A DNA stretch of 18,198 nucleotides from SIG607 sp045648445 (GCA_045648445.1 JAZRNY010000045.1:1-18198), one strand, 5' to 3'; positions 6,576-14,427 are shown, numbered from the stretch's first letter. The notes: generated by a model not told the origin, from the letters alone. Numbers and translations are program-made.

Positions 6576-7735
6576 GTTATACTCATACAAAAGTAGCGTG
6601 TTACATAGGCTACATTGTGCAGGCTATAGCCTGTTGCTTTTTACCGCTTTTATTTGTGGTTTTTCAAGAAAGTTATAATATAAGTTATGAAAAACTTGGC
6701 AGACTTATGTTTGTTTGCTTTGTTATACAAATTTTTGTTGATTTAATTTCGGTAAAACTGGTTAAAAAACTTGGGTATAGAATACTTGCCGTAATCTCAC
6801 AGGTTTTTGCAGTTTCGGGATTTTTATCTTTGGCAATTCTTCCAAAAATTATGCCTGCTTATTTAGGTATAACCTGCGCGGTAGTTATTTATTCAATCGG
6901 CAGCGGATTTATTGAAGTAATAGTTTCGCCAATTATGGAATATCTTCCAACCGAAAATAAATCGGGAAATATGGCGTTGCTTCATTCCTTTTTTTGTTGG
7001 GGCGAAGTTTTCGTAGTTATTGCCACTACATTGCTTATTAAATTTTTGGGCAAAAACAATTGGTTTTATATTGCAGGTATGTGGGCGGTAATTCCTCTTA
7101 TAGTTTTATTAATGTTTTGTTTTGTGCCTATTGTTGAACCAACAGAACATAATTCAAATAATTTTAAATCACTTTTGCGTTCTCCGTCATTTATTATAAT
7201 GTTTTTTATTATGTTTTTGGCAGGCGCAAGTGAAATATCCGTAGGCAACTGGATGTCTGCTTTTGCCGAACAGTCTCTTAAACTTCCTAAGTTGGTTGGA
7301 GACTTGGTAGGTCCGTGCCTTTTTGCCGTATGTATGGGTATAGGCAGAGTTATATTTTCACTTTTTGGCGACAAGGTAAAAATGGAACGTGTGCTACTTT
7401 ATTTTTCAATTTTTACAACCATTGCGTATCTTCTTTTATCCCTTAGCAAAAATCCCTTTGTAAGCCTTACGGCAGGGGTTCTTGTAGGTTTCGGAGTTTC
7501 GGTAATGTGGCCCGGTTCACTAAGTTTTGGCGCTAAAAAATTCCCGAGTGGCGCTACTGCAATGTTTGCGTTACTTGCACTTTTTGGCGATTTGGGATGT
7601 TCATTCGGGCCTTGGGCAACCGGAATGGTGGCAGATAAAAGCGGACTAAACGACGCATTTTTATTCGGAACTGTGTTTCCGTTATCTATGGTAATAATAC
7701 TTATATTTTTAAATAGAAAGAAGGCAGAAAAATGA
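6569..7735 (+). CDS. Major facilitator superfamily (MFS) transporter
   Basis: A 388-residue membrane protein with about 12 hydrophobic segments in two six-helix halves. MFS motif-A-like basic loops are visible: VKLVKKLGYRI between helices 2 and 3, and FGDKVKMERV at the equivalent place in the second half. The central cytoplasmic loop is short (around TEHNSNNFKSLLRSPS). Segments such as LLHSFFCWGE resemble the sugar/FucP-like branch, but I cannot name a substrate. It overlaps the HAD gene by seven bases at its start and the dCMP deaminase gene by four at its end (ATGA), so all three are made from one mRNA with coupled translation. Confidence 0.88.
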   Translation: MLSYTHTKVACYIGYIVQAIACCFLPLLFVVFQESYNISYEKLGRLMFVCFVIQIFVDLISVKLVKKLGYRILAVISQVFAVSGFLSLAILPKIMPAYLGITCAVVIYSIGSGFIEVIVSPIMEYLPTENKSGNMALLHSFFCWGEVFVVIATTLLIKFLGKNNWFYIAGMWAVIPLIVLLMFCFVPIVEPTEHNSNNFKSLLRSPSFIIMFFIMFLAGASEISVGNWMSAFAEQSLKLPKLVGDLVGPCLFAVCMGIGRVIFSLFGDKVKMERVLLYFSIFTTIAYLLLSLSKNPFVSLTAGVLVGFGVSVMWPGSLSFGAKKFPSGATAMFALLALFGDLGCSFGPWATGMVADKSGLNDAFLFGTVFPLSMVIILIFLNRKKAEK

Positions 7736-8211
7736 AAAGAGAAAACTATATAAACTGGGACGAGTATTTTATGGGGATAGCAATACTGTCGGCTCAGCGA
7801 AGTAAAGACCCTTCTACTCAGGTAGGCGCCTGTATCGTAAGCAGTGAAAACAAAATCCTTTCCGTAGGCTATAACGGAATGCCTCGTAACTGTGACGATG
7901 ATATTTATCCTTGGGACAGAGAGGGCGACGAACTAAATACTAAATATATGTTTGTATGCCACGCAGAACTTAATGCTATTCTTAATTATTCCGGTTCTAA
8001 CCTAAAGGGTAGTAAGGTTTACGTAACCCTTTTCCCTTGTAATGAGTGCGCAAAGGCGCTTATTCAAAGTGGGGTAAGCGAAGTTATTTACTATAGCGAT
8101 AAATACAGTGATTCTTTTTCAACCCTTGCCGCCAAGCGTATGTTTGAAAGCGCAGGAATAAAAATGACCGCTTATAAAGAAAGCGGAAAAGAAATAAATG
8201 TTAAATTATAA
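7732..8211 (+). CDS. dCMP deaminase (deoxycytidylate deaminase, ComEB-like)
   Basis: A 159-residue zinc enzyme of the cytidine/deoxycytidylate deaminase fold. It carries the catalytic CHAE motif (His77 as zinc ligand, Glu79 as proton shuttle) and the second zinc motif PCNEC (Cys103, Cys106). The N-terminal block SKDPSTQVGACIV and the insertion GYNGMPRNCDDD are characteristic of dCMP deaminases rather than of free-cytidine deaminases. It converts dCMP to dUMP, the substrate of thymidylate synthase. It is the last gene of an overlapping three-gene operon and is followed six bases later by a terminator. Confidence 0.93.
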   Translation: MKRENYINWDEYFMGIAILSAQRSKDPSTQVGACIVSSENKILSVGYNGMPRNCDDDIYPWDREGDELNTKYMFVCHAELNAILNYSGSNLKGSKVYVTLFPCNECAKALIQSGVSEVIYYSDKYSDSFSTLAAKRMFESAGIKMTAYKESGKEINVKL

Positions 8212-8214
8212 AAG

Positions 8215-8244
8215 AAAGCAGATAGTTAAAAAACTATCTGCTTT
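8215..8244. terminator. Bidirectional terminator between dCMP deaminase and thrB
   Basis: A perfect 13-pair stem AAAGCAGATAGTT / AACTATCTGCTTT with a loop of four A. T residues follow on both strands: CTTTTTCT on plus, and TTTCTTTT on minus beyond the other arm. It separates two convergent operons. Confidence 0.9.
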
Positions 8245-8246
8245 TT

Positions 8247-9131
8247 CTATATTATTTTTGCGCCGAGGTTATCTACCGGAAGATTTAAAACCTGCCAATT
8301 AAGATTTTTTTCTTTAAAGGCTTGTTTAATGTTTTCGGCAAAACTGTCGTTATCGGTTATGCAAAGGCAGGTGGGACCTGCACCGCTAAGACAAAACGAT
8401 ATCGCGCCGAGTTCTAAAGAGATTTTTTCTGCTTCATCGTAACCATTTATAAGTTTTCTTCTGTAAGGCTGATGAAGTTTATCATTTAGTGAAAGGGAAA
8501 TAAGTTCTTTATTTCCTGTTTCAAGCGCTTTTAAAAGTACGGCTAAATGAGAAGAATTAAATACTGCATCCTTAAAAGGAATTTCGCTTGGCAAAACACT
8601 TCTTGCAACGCTTGTAAGAAGTTCAAAGTCCGGAACAAGCGCAACAAATTTTAAAGACGGATGAATGTTATAGGATATAGAGTATGGAACGCCGTCTTGT
8701 GTAAAGGAAGCGGTAAGACCGCCGTAAATAGCGGGAGAAAGATTATCGGGATGTCCCTCGATTTTGTTGCAGATTTTTAGTAATTCTTCCTTAGATAAGG
8801 GATTGTTTAAAAAATAATTTGCTGCAACTGCGCCGGCTACTATTAAGGCGGCGCTGCTTCCGAGTCCGCGCGAAACGGGAACGGATATACTGTCGAATGA
8901 GATATTAACGCAGTCAATATCCTTTTTTAAATATGTATAAACGCCTTTAAAACCAATAAAAGCAAGGTTATCCTCATTTGCATATTTTTCGTTGCAATTG
9001 CTAAAGGAAAGTCCTTCGCCGCAAAGCGTAAAGGTTAAGGTGTTGTATAGAGTAAAAGCGCAACCAACCGAATCAAAACCCGGTCCTAAATTAGCGGTAG
9101 TAGCAGGAACTCTGACAGTACACTTTACCAT
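8247..9131 (-). CDS. thrB: Homoserine kinase
   Basis: A 294-residue GHMP-family kinase that phosphorylates homoserine to O-phosphohomoserine with ATP. The N-terminus has the RVPATTANLGPGFDSVG motif (residues 7-23). The ATP loop PVSRGLGSSAA is at about 85-95. The C-terminal GHMP motif is CLSGAGPTCLCI. Length is normal for bacterial ThrB. Its ATG overlaps the end of thrC by seven bases, so the two are co-translated. The product is the substrate of the enzyme made by the gene just upstream. The gene ends at the bidirectional terminator 8215-8244. Confidence 0.95.
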   Translation of the reverse strand: MVKCTVRVPATTANLGPGFDSVGCAFTLYNTLTFTLCGEGLSFSNCNEKYANEDNLAFIGFKGVYTYLKKDIDCVNISFDSISVPVSRGLGSSAALIVAGAVAANYFLNNPLSKEELLKICNKIEGHPDNLSPAIYGGLTASFTQDGVPYSISYNIHPSLKFVALVPDFELLTSVARSVLPSEIPFKDAVFNSSHLAVLLKALETGNKELISLSLNDKLHQPYRRKLINGYDEAEKISLELGAISFCLSGAGPTCLCITDNDSFAENIKQAFKEKNLNWQVLNLPVDNLGAKII

Positions 9132-10594
9132 TTTTCTTCCGCCACCTTTTTTAATACGTAATCGGTAAGTTCATTTTTCTCGATAACGTCGCTATGTAAT
9201 ACCTTTTTGCTTTCAAGTCCCGAAAGGTTTTTTGGAATAGCAACTTTGGTTAAATCGTTAATTTGTTCCATTACTCTAAATTCGTTATTATCGGGAGTAA
9301 CGCCAAGAGCAGAAAGTACTGCTACCGGGAATTTATAAGGAGAAGCAGTAGAGAGCACAACGGTTTTATTGTTGTAATTTCCGTCAAGGGCTGCGCGGAA
9401 AGCAACTGCGGTGTGGGTATCGCATAAATAACCGTCGGCAGTATAAACTTCTTTAATTGTTTTTAAGGTAACTTCGTCATCACAGTAAGCGGCAACAAAT
9501 GTTTCTTTAAGTTTTGTTAAAATGCTGTCGCTGACCTTGTAAAAACCTTTTGTATTAAGGTCGTTCATATATCCTGCAACTTCGGTTGCATTGCCGTCTG
9601 ATAATAGATATAAAAGACGTTCAAGGTTACTTGAAACAAGAATGTCCATAGAGGGAGAAACGGTTTTGTAAAATTCTCTGCGTTTATCGTATAAACCGGT
9701 GTTTATAAAATCGGTAAGTACGTTATTTGCGTTTGAAGCACAAATAAGTTTATCAACGGGAAGACCCATACATTTTGCAAAGTAACCTGCAAGAATATCA
9801 CCGAAGTTTCCGGTTGGAACAACAAAGTTGATTTTGTCACCTATACTAATTTCACCCATACGAACAAGAGAAGCGTATGCGGTAAAGTAGTAAACGACCT
9901 GTGGGGCAAGTCTGCCTATGTTAATGGAGTTAGCACTTGAAAAATCAACGGCGTCATATCCCATTTTCTTAAAGTCGGCAAATGCGTTTTTAACACCTGT
10001 TTGCGCGTCGTCAAAATTACCCTTTACAGCGCAAACCTTTACGTTGTTACCTTCTTGAGTAACCATTTGAGCCTTTTGTACGGCGCTTACACCGCCATCG
10101 GGATAGAAAACAATGATTCTAATGCCGTCAACGTCGTGAAAACCTTCAAGCGCTGCTTTTCCGGTATCACCGCTTGTAGCGGTAAGAATAACGGTATCTT
10201 TTTCTACGCCGAGTTTTTCTCTTGCTTTAGTCATAAGACGGGGAAGCATTGAAAGAGCAACGTCTTTAAAAGCGCTTGTAGGACCTCTGAAAAGTTCAAG
10301 AACGAAATTGTTGCCAACCTTAACTACAGGGGTGAGTTCATCGGTTTCAAATCTTCCTCTGTACGCCTTTTCTACCATTTCGTGCATTTCTTCTTCGGTA
10401 AAATCGTTAAGAAGCGCACCGAGGATTTTTTCGGCGGTTTCCATAGAGGTTAAGTTTAATACACTCTTATAATCAAAATTAATTTTACCAAAATCGCTTA
10501 GCATAAAAAGACCGCCGTCATCGGCAATGCCTTTTACAATGGCTTTTTGGCTGTTAACCTTTTCGTTGTTGTTCCTAGTGCTTTGATAAATCAT
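9125..10594 (-). CDS. thrC: Threonine synthase
   Basis: A 489-residue, PLP-dependent fold-type II enzyme that converts O-phosphohomoserine to threonine and phosphate. It is of the long class, with the N-terminal MIYQSTRNN start and an ADDGGLFML block (about 24-32). The PLP-binding lysine is Lys110 in GPTSAFKDVALSML. The catalytic-site TSGDTGKAA and the phosphate-binding PTGNFGD loop are present. A GGAG ribosome site precedes the ATG, and a consensus promoter overlaps the end of the upstream MATE gene. The order thrC-thrB has no homoserine dehydrogenase gene attached, so earlier steps must be encoded elsewhere. No T-box or leader peptide is seen in the short 55-base gap. Confidence 0.96.
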   Translation of the reverse strand: MIYQSTRNNNEKVNSQKAIVKGIADDGGLFMLSDFGKINFDYKSVLNLTSMETAEKILGALLNDFTEEEMHEMVEKAYRGRFETDELTPVVKVGNNFVLELFRGPTSAFKDVALSMLPRLMTKAREKLGVEKDTVILTATSGDTGKAALEGFHDVDGIRIIVFYPDGGVSAVQKAQMVTQEGNNVKVCAVKGNFDDAQTGVKNAFADFKKMGYDAVDFSSANSINIGRLAPQVVYYFTAYASLVRMGEISIGDKINFVVPTGNFGDILAGYFAKCMGLPVDKLICASNANNVLTDFINTGLYDKRREFYKTVSPSMDILVSSNLERLLYLLSDGNATEVAGYMNDLNTKGFYKVSDSILTKLKETFVAAYCDDEVTLKTIKEVYTADGYLCDTHTAVAFRAALDGNYNNKTVVLSTASPYKFPVAVLSALGVTPDNNEFRVMEQINDLTKVAIPKNLSGLESKKVLHSDVIEKNELTDYVLKKVAEEKW

Positions 10595-10624
10595 TTTTTA
10601 TTCTCCAATATAGTTGATATAATA

Positions 10625-10653
10625 ATTATATATCTTAAAACGAATTTTTTCAA
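10625..10653 (-). promoter_or_regulatory. Sigma-A promoter of thrC-thrB
   Basis: On the minus strand: -35 TTGAAA (10648-10653), a 17-base spacer and a perfect -10 TATAAT (10625-10630), about 30 bases before the thrC start. The -35 box overlaps the TGA stop of the MATE gene. With no terminator between the genes, read-through from MATE is also possible. Confidence 0.8.
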
Positions 10654-12038
10654 GTGTTTCTCATATGTGCGGTAGCTTTCTTCATAGTTTTGCTTAAGAA
10701 TATACTGCTCATAGTCAGTGACATAACTTCGGCAATGGGGAATGCAAACCATACTAGAGTAACGTTTTTTGTAAGGGAAAGTAAAAATGCTGTAGGTATA
10801 AGTACTACAAGTTGTCGGCAAATCGAAACGATAAGTGAATAAAAAGGATTGCCGATAGCCTGACATACGCTTCCTGCAATAATACAAAAACCTGCAAAAG
10901 CAAAGTGCAAGGCAATAATTCTGAAGGCAGGGACACCGATTTCTAAAGTTTGCGGGTCCGCTTCAAAGAACGAAAGTAAAAGTTTTGGAAAACTTTCAAA
11001 ACATAAAAGACCTAAAAGCATAATGGAAACTGCCGTAATAACGGTAAGACGAATAGTCTTTTTAACGCGTTGCTCGTTTTTAGCGCCATAGTTATAGGCA
11101 ATAATGGGAACCATACCGTTATTAAGTCCGAATATAGGCATAAATATGAAACTTTGCAGTTTAAAGTAAATGCCGAATACGGTGGTGGCAACAATGGTAA
11201 TACTTCCTAGAATAAGGTTTAAAAGGAAGGTCATTACCGAACCGATAGACTGCATTACAATAGAAGGGAAGCCGACTTTGTAAATTATTTTTATAGCGTT
11301 TACGTCGGGTTTTAAAATTTCTTTTATGCGTAGGGTGATTTCTTTGTTGCTTGTTATATTAAGGATAATAGCGGCAACAGCGGCAACTATTTGTCCTAAA
11401 ACTGTAGCGATAGCAGCACCACTTACACCAAGTCTTGGGAAAGGTCCGTAACCGAAAATAAGTAGTGGGTCGAAAATAAGGTTTACTATAGCGCCAATAA
11501 GTTGTGTTACCATAGCAAGTCCCGTTTTGCCGGTTGACTGTAGCAGTCTTTCAAAGCAAAACTGCATAAATATACCAATGGATGCGCCAAGACAAATGTT
11601 AACGTACTGAACACCGTATTCTTTAACAAGTGCCACGTCGTACTGTCCTGCAGTATTTGAAAAGTCCTGAACGTTAAAAAATGGTTTTGCTAAAGTAAGG
11701 CCTATAATTGCAAAAATAATAAAACTTAAAAAAGATAGAAAAATACCAGTATTGGCTGCGGCGTTTGCGCCTTTGAAATTCTTTTCGCCAAGAGACCTTG
11801 AAAGTAGAGCGTTAATACCTACGGCAGTACCTGCGCCCATGGCAATCATAAGACTTTGAAGGGGGAAAGCAAGAGAAACGGCTGTTAACCCTTCGATGCT
11901 GTACTTTGCTACGAATATGCTGTCCACAATATTGTAGAGGGCTTGTACCAGCATTGAAATCATCATAGGTATTGACATACTGTAAAGGAGTTTGCCTACC
12001 GGCATAACGCCCATTTTGTTTTCATTTTTTACTTCCAT
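10650..12038 (-). CDS. MATE family efflux transporter (multidrug/toxin extrusion)
   Basis: A protein of about 462 residues with 12 predicted membrane segments and the MATE core pattern: LLYSMSIPMMISMLVQALYNIVDSIFVA near the N-terminus, a repeated GAAIATVLGQI element in the first half, and FGLNNGMVPIIAYNYGA at the start of the second half. Members export cationic drugs or metabolites using sodium or proton gradients; the substrate here is unknown. The longest frame starts at ATG 12050 but has no ribosome site. ATG 12038 has GGTGA seven bases upstream, so I place the start there. It has its own promoter, divergent from the metal-binding lipoprotein gene. Confidence 0.9.
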   Translation of the reverse strand: MEVKNENKMGVMPVGKLLYSMSIPMMISMLVQALYNIVDSIFVAKYSIEGLTAVSLAFPLQSLMIAMGAGTAVGINALLSRSLGEKNFKGANAAANTGIFLSFLSFIIFAIIGLTLAKPFFNVQDFSNTAGQYDVALVKEYGVQYVNICLGASIGIFMQFCFERLLQSTGKTGLAMVTQLIGAIVNLIFDPLLIFGYGPFPRLGVSGAAIATVLGQIVAAVAAIILNITSNKEITLRIKEILKPDVNAIKIIYKVGFPSIVMQSIGSVMTFLLNLILGSITIVATTVFGIYFKLQSFIFMPIFGLNNGMVPIIAYNYGAKNEQRVKKTIRLTVITAVSIMLLGLLCFESFPKLLLSFFEADPQTLEIGVPAFRIIALHFAFAGFCIIAGSVCQAIGNPFYSLIVSICRQLVVLIPTAFLLSLTKNVTLVWFAFPIAEVMSLTMSSIFLSKTMKKATAHMRNT

Positions 12039-12075
12039 TTTTTTCACCATTTAAATACAATATATACTAGAACAT

Positions 12076-12103
12076 TTTATATTATATTATATACTTATGT
12101 CAA
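12076..12103 (-). promoter_or_regulatory. Promoter of the MATE gene
   Basis: On the minus strand: perfect -35 TTGACA (12098-12103), a 16-base spacer and -10 TATAAA (12076-12081), about 38 bases before the start at 12038. Its -35 is nine bases from the -35 of the divergent promoter. Confidence 0.75.
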
Positions 12104-12112
12104 GTTTTATTA

Positions 12113-12140
12113 TTGACAAAACATCATTTTGGGGTAAAAT
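12113..12140 (+). promoter_or_regulatory. Promoter of the metal-binding lipoprotein gene
   Basis: Perfect -35 TTGACA (12113-12118), a 16-base spacer and -10 TAAAAT (12135-12140), 27 bases before the ATG at 12168. A GAAAGGAA ribosome site lies between. No recognisable Zur or MntR box was seen. Confidence 0.8.
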
Positions 12141-12167
12141 GAAAGTAGTAAATGAAAGGAATTTAAA

Positions 12168-13088
12168 ATGAAAAAGTTTTTAAGCGTATTTTTTACTGTA
12201 TTTTTTGTTTTTTTAAACCTTTGCGGATGCGCTACTAATAAGTCGCAAAATAAAATTACAATAGTTGCTACGGTATTTCCTCCGTTTGATTTTGCAAGAA
12301 GTATAGTGGGGGATAGGGCAGATATAATAAAACTTGTTGCAGACTCAAGCGAAAGCCATTCTTTTGAACCGACTCCAAGTCAAATTAAAACGGTTGAAGA
12401 CAGCGATTTGTTTTTATGTATTGGCGGAGAAAGCGAAAATTGGGCAGAGCGTATAGCGCAAAACAAAAAGACGGGCAAAACATTATATCTTATAAAAACG
12501 GTAACGTTGCTTGAAAGTCATAGTGGCGAGGAACATAATCACGAACATGAAGACCACCATCACGAACATGACGAGCATATATGGACTTCTCCTAAAAACG
12601 CCTTAATAATGAGTGAGGCTATACTAAATGCACTTTGTGAAATTGATAATAAAAACGAGGACTATTATAAAAACAATTTTGAAAAATTAAAGGCGCAACT
12701 TAATGAACTTGATGAAGAATTTTCGAATATTAAGTTAGATAAGCCGTTGTTTTTTGGTGATAGATTTCCGTTTCTTTATTTGGCAAAAGAATACGGATTT
12801 GAGTATTTCGCTGCATTCCCGGGGTGCGCTGAACAAACCGAACCCGATATAAAAACTCTTGCGCACCTTATTGAACACGCAAAAGAAAATGAAGTAAATG
12901 CTATTTATTATACCGAATTTTCAAATAAAAAAATTGCCCTTATGCTATGTGAAGAAACAGGTGCAAAACCTGTGTTGCTTCATTCTTGTCACAACGTAAC
13001 AAAGGCAGAAATGAAAAACGGGGCAACTTACGTTTCGTTAATGAAACAAAACTGCAAAAATATAAAATTATCCTATAATAATTATTAA
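12168..13088 (+). CDS. Zinc/manganese ABC transporter substrate-binding lipoprotein (ZnuA/AdcA-like), without ABC partners
   Basis: A 306-residue lipoprotein. A hydrophobic signal sequence ends in the lipobox LCGC, with the lipid-attached Cys at 21. The fold is that of cluster A-I metal-binding proteins: VATVFPPFDFARSI at the start, the first metal ligand His64 in SHSFEPTP, a His/Asp/Glu-rich loop (123-137) typical of zinc-specific members, and His137 in HIWTSP. Where classical ZnuA has a third histidine, this protein has GDRFPFLY, and near the C-terminus HSCHN replaces the usual Asp region; FPGC at 217-220 follows. I believe this variant defines a recognisable clostridial clade. No ATPase or permease gene is adjacent, so it must partner with components encoded elsewhere or act alone. 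Zinc is the likely ligand, by inference. Confidence 0.87.
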   Translation: MKKFLSVFFTVFFVFLNLCGCATNKSQNKITIVATVFPPFDFARSIVGDRADIIKLVADSSESHSFEPTPSQIKTVEDSDLFLCIGGESENWAERIAQNKKTGKTLYLIKTVTLLESHSGEEHNHEHEDHHHEHDEHIWTSPKNALIMSEAILNALCEIDNKNEDYYKNNFEKLKAQLNELDEEFSNIKLDKPLFFGDRFPFLYLAKEYGFEYFAAFPGCAEQTEPDIKTLAHLIEHAKENEVNAIYYTEFSNKKIALMLCEETGAKPVLLHSCHNVTKAEMKNGATYVSLMKQNCKNIKLSYNNY

Positions 13089-13103
13089 GGGATTTGTTGT
13101 ATT

Positions 13104-13131
13104 TTGACTTGTAAAATATTCATTTTATGCT
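13104..13131 (+). promoter_or_regulatory. Candidate promoter of the second Gfo/Idh/MocA gene
   Basis: TTGACT (13104-13109) and TATGCT (13126-13131) are 16 bases apart, about 43 bases before the ATG. There is no terminator behind the lipoprotein gene, so read-through from that gene is equally possible. Confidence 0.45.
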
Positions 13132-13173
13132 AAAATATAGTAAAGCGAATTCACAGTTTTAGGGTTAATAAAA

Positions 13174-14229
13174 ATGAAAAAGAAATTGGCTGTTATAGGT
13201 TATGGCGGACAGGGCGCTTGTCACTGTAAACAGGCATTACTAAGTGACGTCGTTAACCTTGTAGGTGTTTATGATATCAGCGAAGCAAGACGAATTGCTG
13301 CAAAAAATGACGGTATTTTCGTATATGACAGTAATGAAGCCTTAATAAATGACCAAAATGTTGATATTGTAGTTATAGCCATTCCAAATGATAAACATTT
13401 AAAATGGACTTTAAATGCGCTAAAGGTAAATAAAAACGTTATTTGTGAAAAGCCTGTTGAAATGAGCGTGGCTGCTCTTGATAAAATGCTTGATGCCGCA
13501 AATAAATCGGGAAAACTTTTCAGCGTTCATCAAAACAGACGTTGGGACGTGGATTTTCTGGCAATAAAACAAATTGCCGAAAGCGGTGAAATAGGAAAGG
13601 TTATAAATATAGAATCCCGTGTCCACGGCTCCCGTGGTATTCCTTCTGACTGGAGATGTCAAAAAGAACACGGCGGAGGTATGATTTTAGATTGGGGCGT
13701 TCATTTAATTGACCAGTTGCTTCAAATCTTTAAATGTAAAGAAATTGATACCGTTTATTGTGAAACTACCCACGTAACCAATAATGAGGTTGACGATGGA
13801 TTTAAACTTACCTTGAATTTTAAAACGGGTGAACGCGCTTACGTTGAAGTAGGTACATATAACTTTATTGCTTTGCCAAGGTTTTATATGCAGTGCGAAA
13901 AAGGAACTGCGCTTATTACCGATTGGCGCGAAAAAGCACAGGTTGCTAAATTAAAAGCATGGAACGAAAAAGACGTTCTTCCTGTGCAAACTGCCGCAGG
14001 TATAACCAAAACTATGGCTCCACGTGATGAAATCACAATAGATTTATACGAAATAGAACGTCCTGTAAGCGACGTTCACGACTATTATAGAAATTACGTT
14101 GCCGCTATTGACGGTAAAGAAGAATCTCTTATTAAACATAGTGAGGTTCGCCGTGTAATGAAGGTTATGGAAGCAGCATTTGAATCTGATAAAACAGGCA
14201 ATCCGGTAAAATTTAATGAAACTATCTGA
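13174..14229 (+). CDS. Gfo/Idh/MocA family NAD(P)-dependent oxidoreductase (second copy, divergent)
   Basis: A 351-residue soluble dehydrogenase. The Rossmann loop is VIGYGGQGACH (7-17), the catalytic-lysine motif is CEKP (Lys93), and the substrate domain has DWGVHLID with Asp173, His177 and Asp180 in the canonical D-x-G-x-H-x-x-D arrangement. A MAPRD segment and YRNYVAAIDGKEE near the C-terminus fit sugar/polyol-oxidising members. It is clearly different from the gene at 4095-5222, which has Tyr in place of His. The ribosome site AGGG lies nine bases before the ATG. The 3' end overlaps the convergent small gene by eight bases. The substrate is unknown; its place behind a metal-binding lipoprotein may be coincidental. 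Confidence 0.9.
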   Translation: MKKKLAVIGYGGQGACHCKQALLSDVVNLVGVYDISEARRIAAKNDGIFVYDSNEALINDQNVDIVVIAIPNDKHLKWTLNALKVNKNVICEKPVEMSVAALDKMLDAANKSGKLFSVHQNRRWDVDFLAIKQIAESGEIGKVINIESRVHGSRGIPSDWRCQKEHGGGMILDWGVHLIDQLLQIFKCKEIDTVYCETTHVTNNEVDDGFKLTLNFKTGERAYVEVGTYNFIALPRFYMQCEKGTALITDWREKAQVAKLKAWNEKDVLPVQTAAGITKTMAPRDEITIDLYEIERPVSDVHDYYRNYVAAIDGKEESLIKHSEVRRVMKVMEAAFESDKTGNPVKFNETI

Positions 14230-14419
14230 TTTTTAGATTAAAATCCAATATACGTAAAACGCCATCGGAATATTCGATGGCGTTTTTGTATTCTCCAAAT
14301 CCTATTCTGCGCATTTGTTTGTAACTTTCACCAATTCCTGCGATTATTATATAAAGGCATATAACTATTAAAAAACTGATTATAAAACTACGCCAAAAAA
14401 TTTTAGTATTCCTTTTCAT
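14222..14419 (-). CDS. Small membrane protein behind spoIIP (YqxA position), unknown function
   Basis: A 65-residue protein I cannot assign to a family. It has a basic N-terminus (MKRNTKIFWRS), one hydrophobic segment (about 9-30) and a charged tail ending LDFNLKIR. It is probably real. The ATG at 14419 has AGGAG five bases upstream, it starts eight bases after the spoIIP stop in the same direction, and its polarity pattern is that of a single-pass membrane protein. In B. subtilis the small membrane protein gene yqxA occupies the same place after spoIIP; homology is not shown here. Its last eight bases overlap the opposing oxidoreductase gene, and the terminator hairpin of that gene lies inside its coding sequence. 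Confidence 0.65.
   Translation of the reverse strand: MKRNTKIFWRSFIISFLIVICLYIIIAGIGESYKQMRRIGFGEYKNAIEYSDGVLRILDFNLKIR
14256..14287 (+). terminator. Terminator of the second Gfo/Idh/MocA gene
   Basis: A 12-pair stem AAAACGCCATCG / CGATGGCGTTTT with a seven-base loop, followed by five T in all on the plus strand. It starts about 27 bases after the stop codon and lies within the minus-strand 65-residue gene. On the minus strand the T-run is only four long, so termination there should be weaker. Confidence 0.85.
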
Positions 14420-14427
14420 TTTTTCTC

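Noticed and set aside
10595..10649. T-box or threonine leader peptide before thrC
   Set aside because: The gap is 55 bases and almost filled by a promoter and ribosome site. There is no specifier hairpin, antiterminator or run of Thr codons.
10591..10887. A 98-residue minus-strand open frame overlapping the end of the MATE gene
   Set aside because: It lies in another frame of the MATE gene, has no ribosome site and no recognisable pattern, and its tail runs through the thrC promoter. It is a shadow frame.
12051..12167. Zur or MntR operator before the metal-binding lipoprotein gene
   Set aside because: I looked for the Firmicutes Zur-type inverted repeat and saw none; the only symmetry is the pair of facing -35 boxes.
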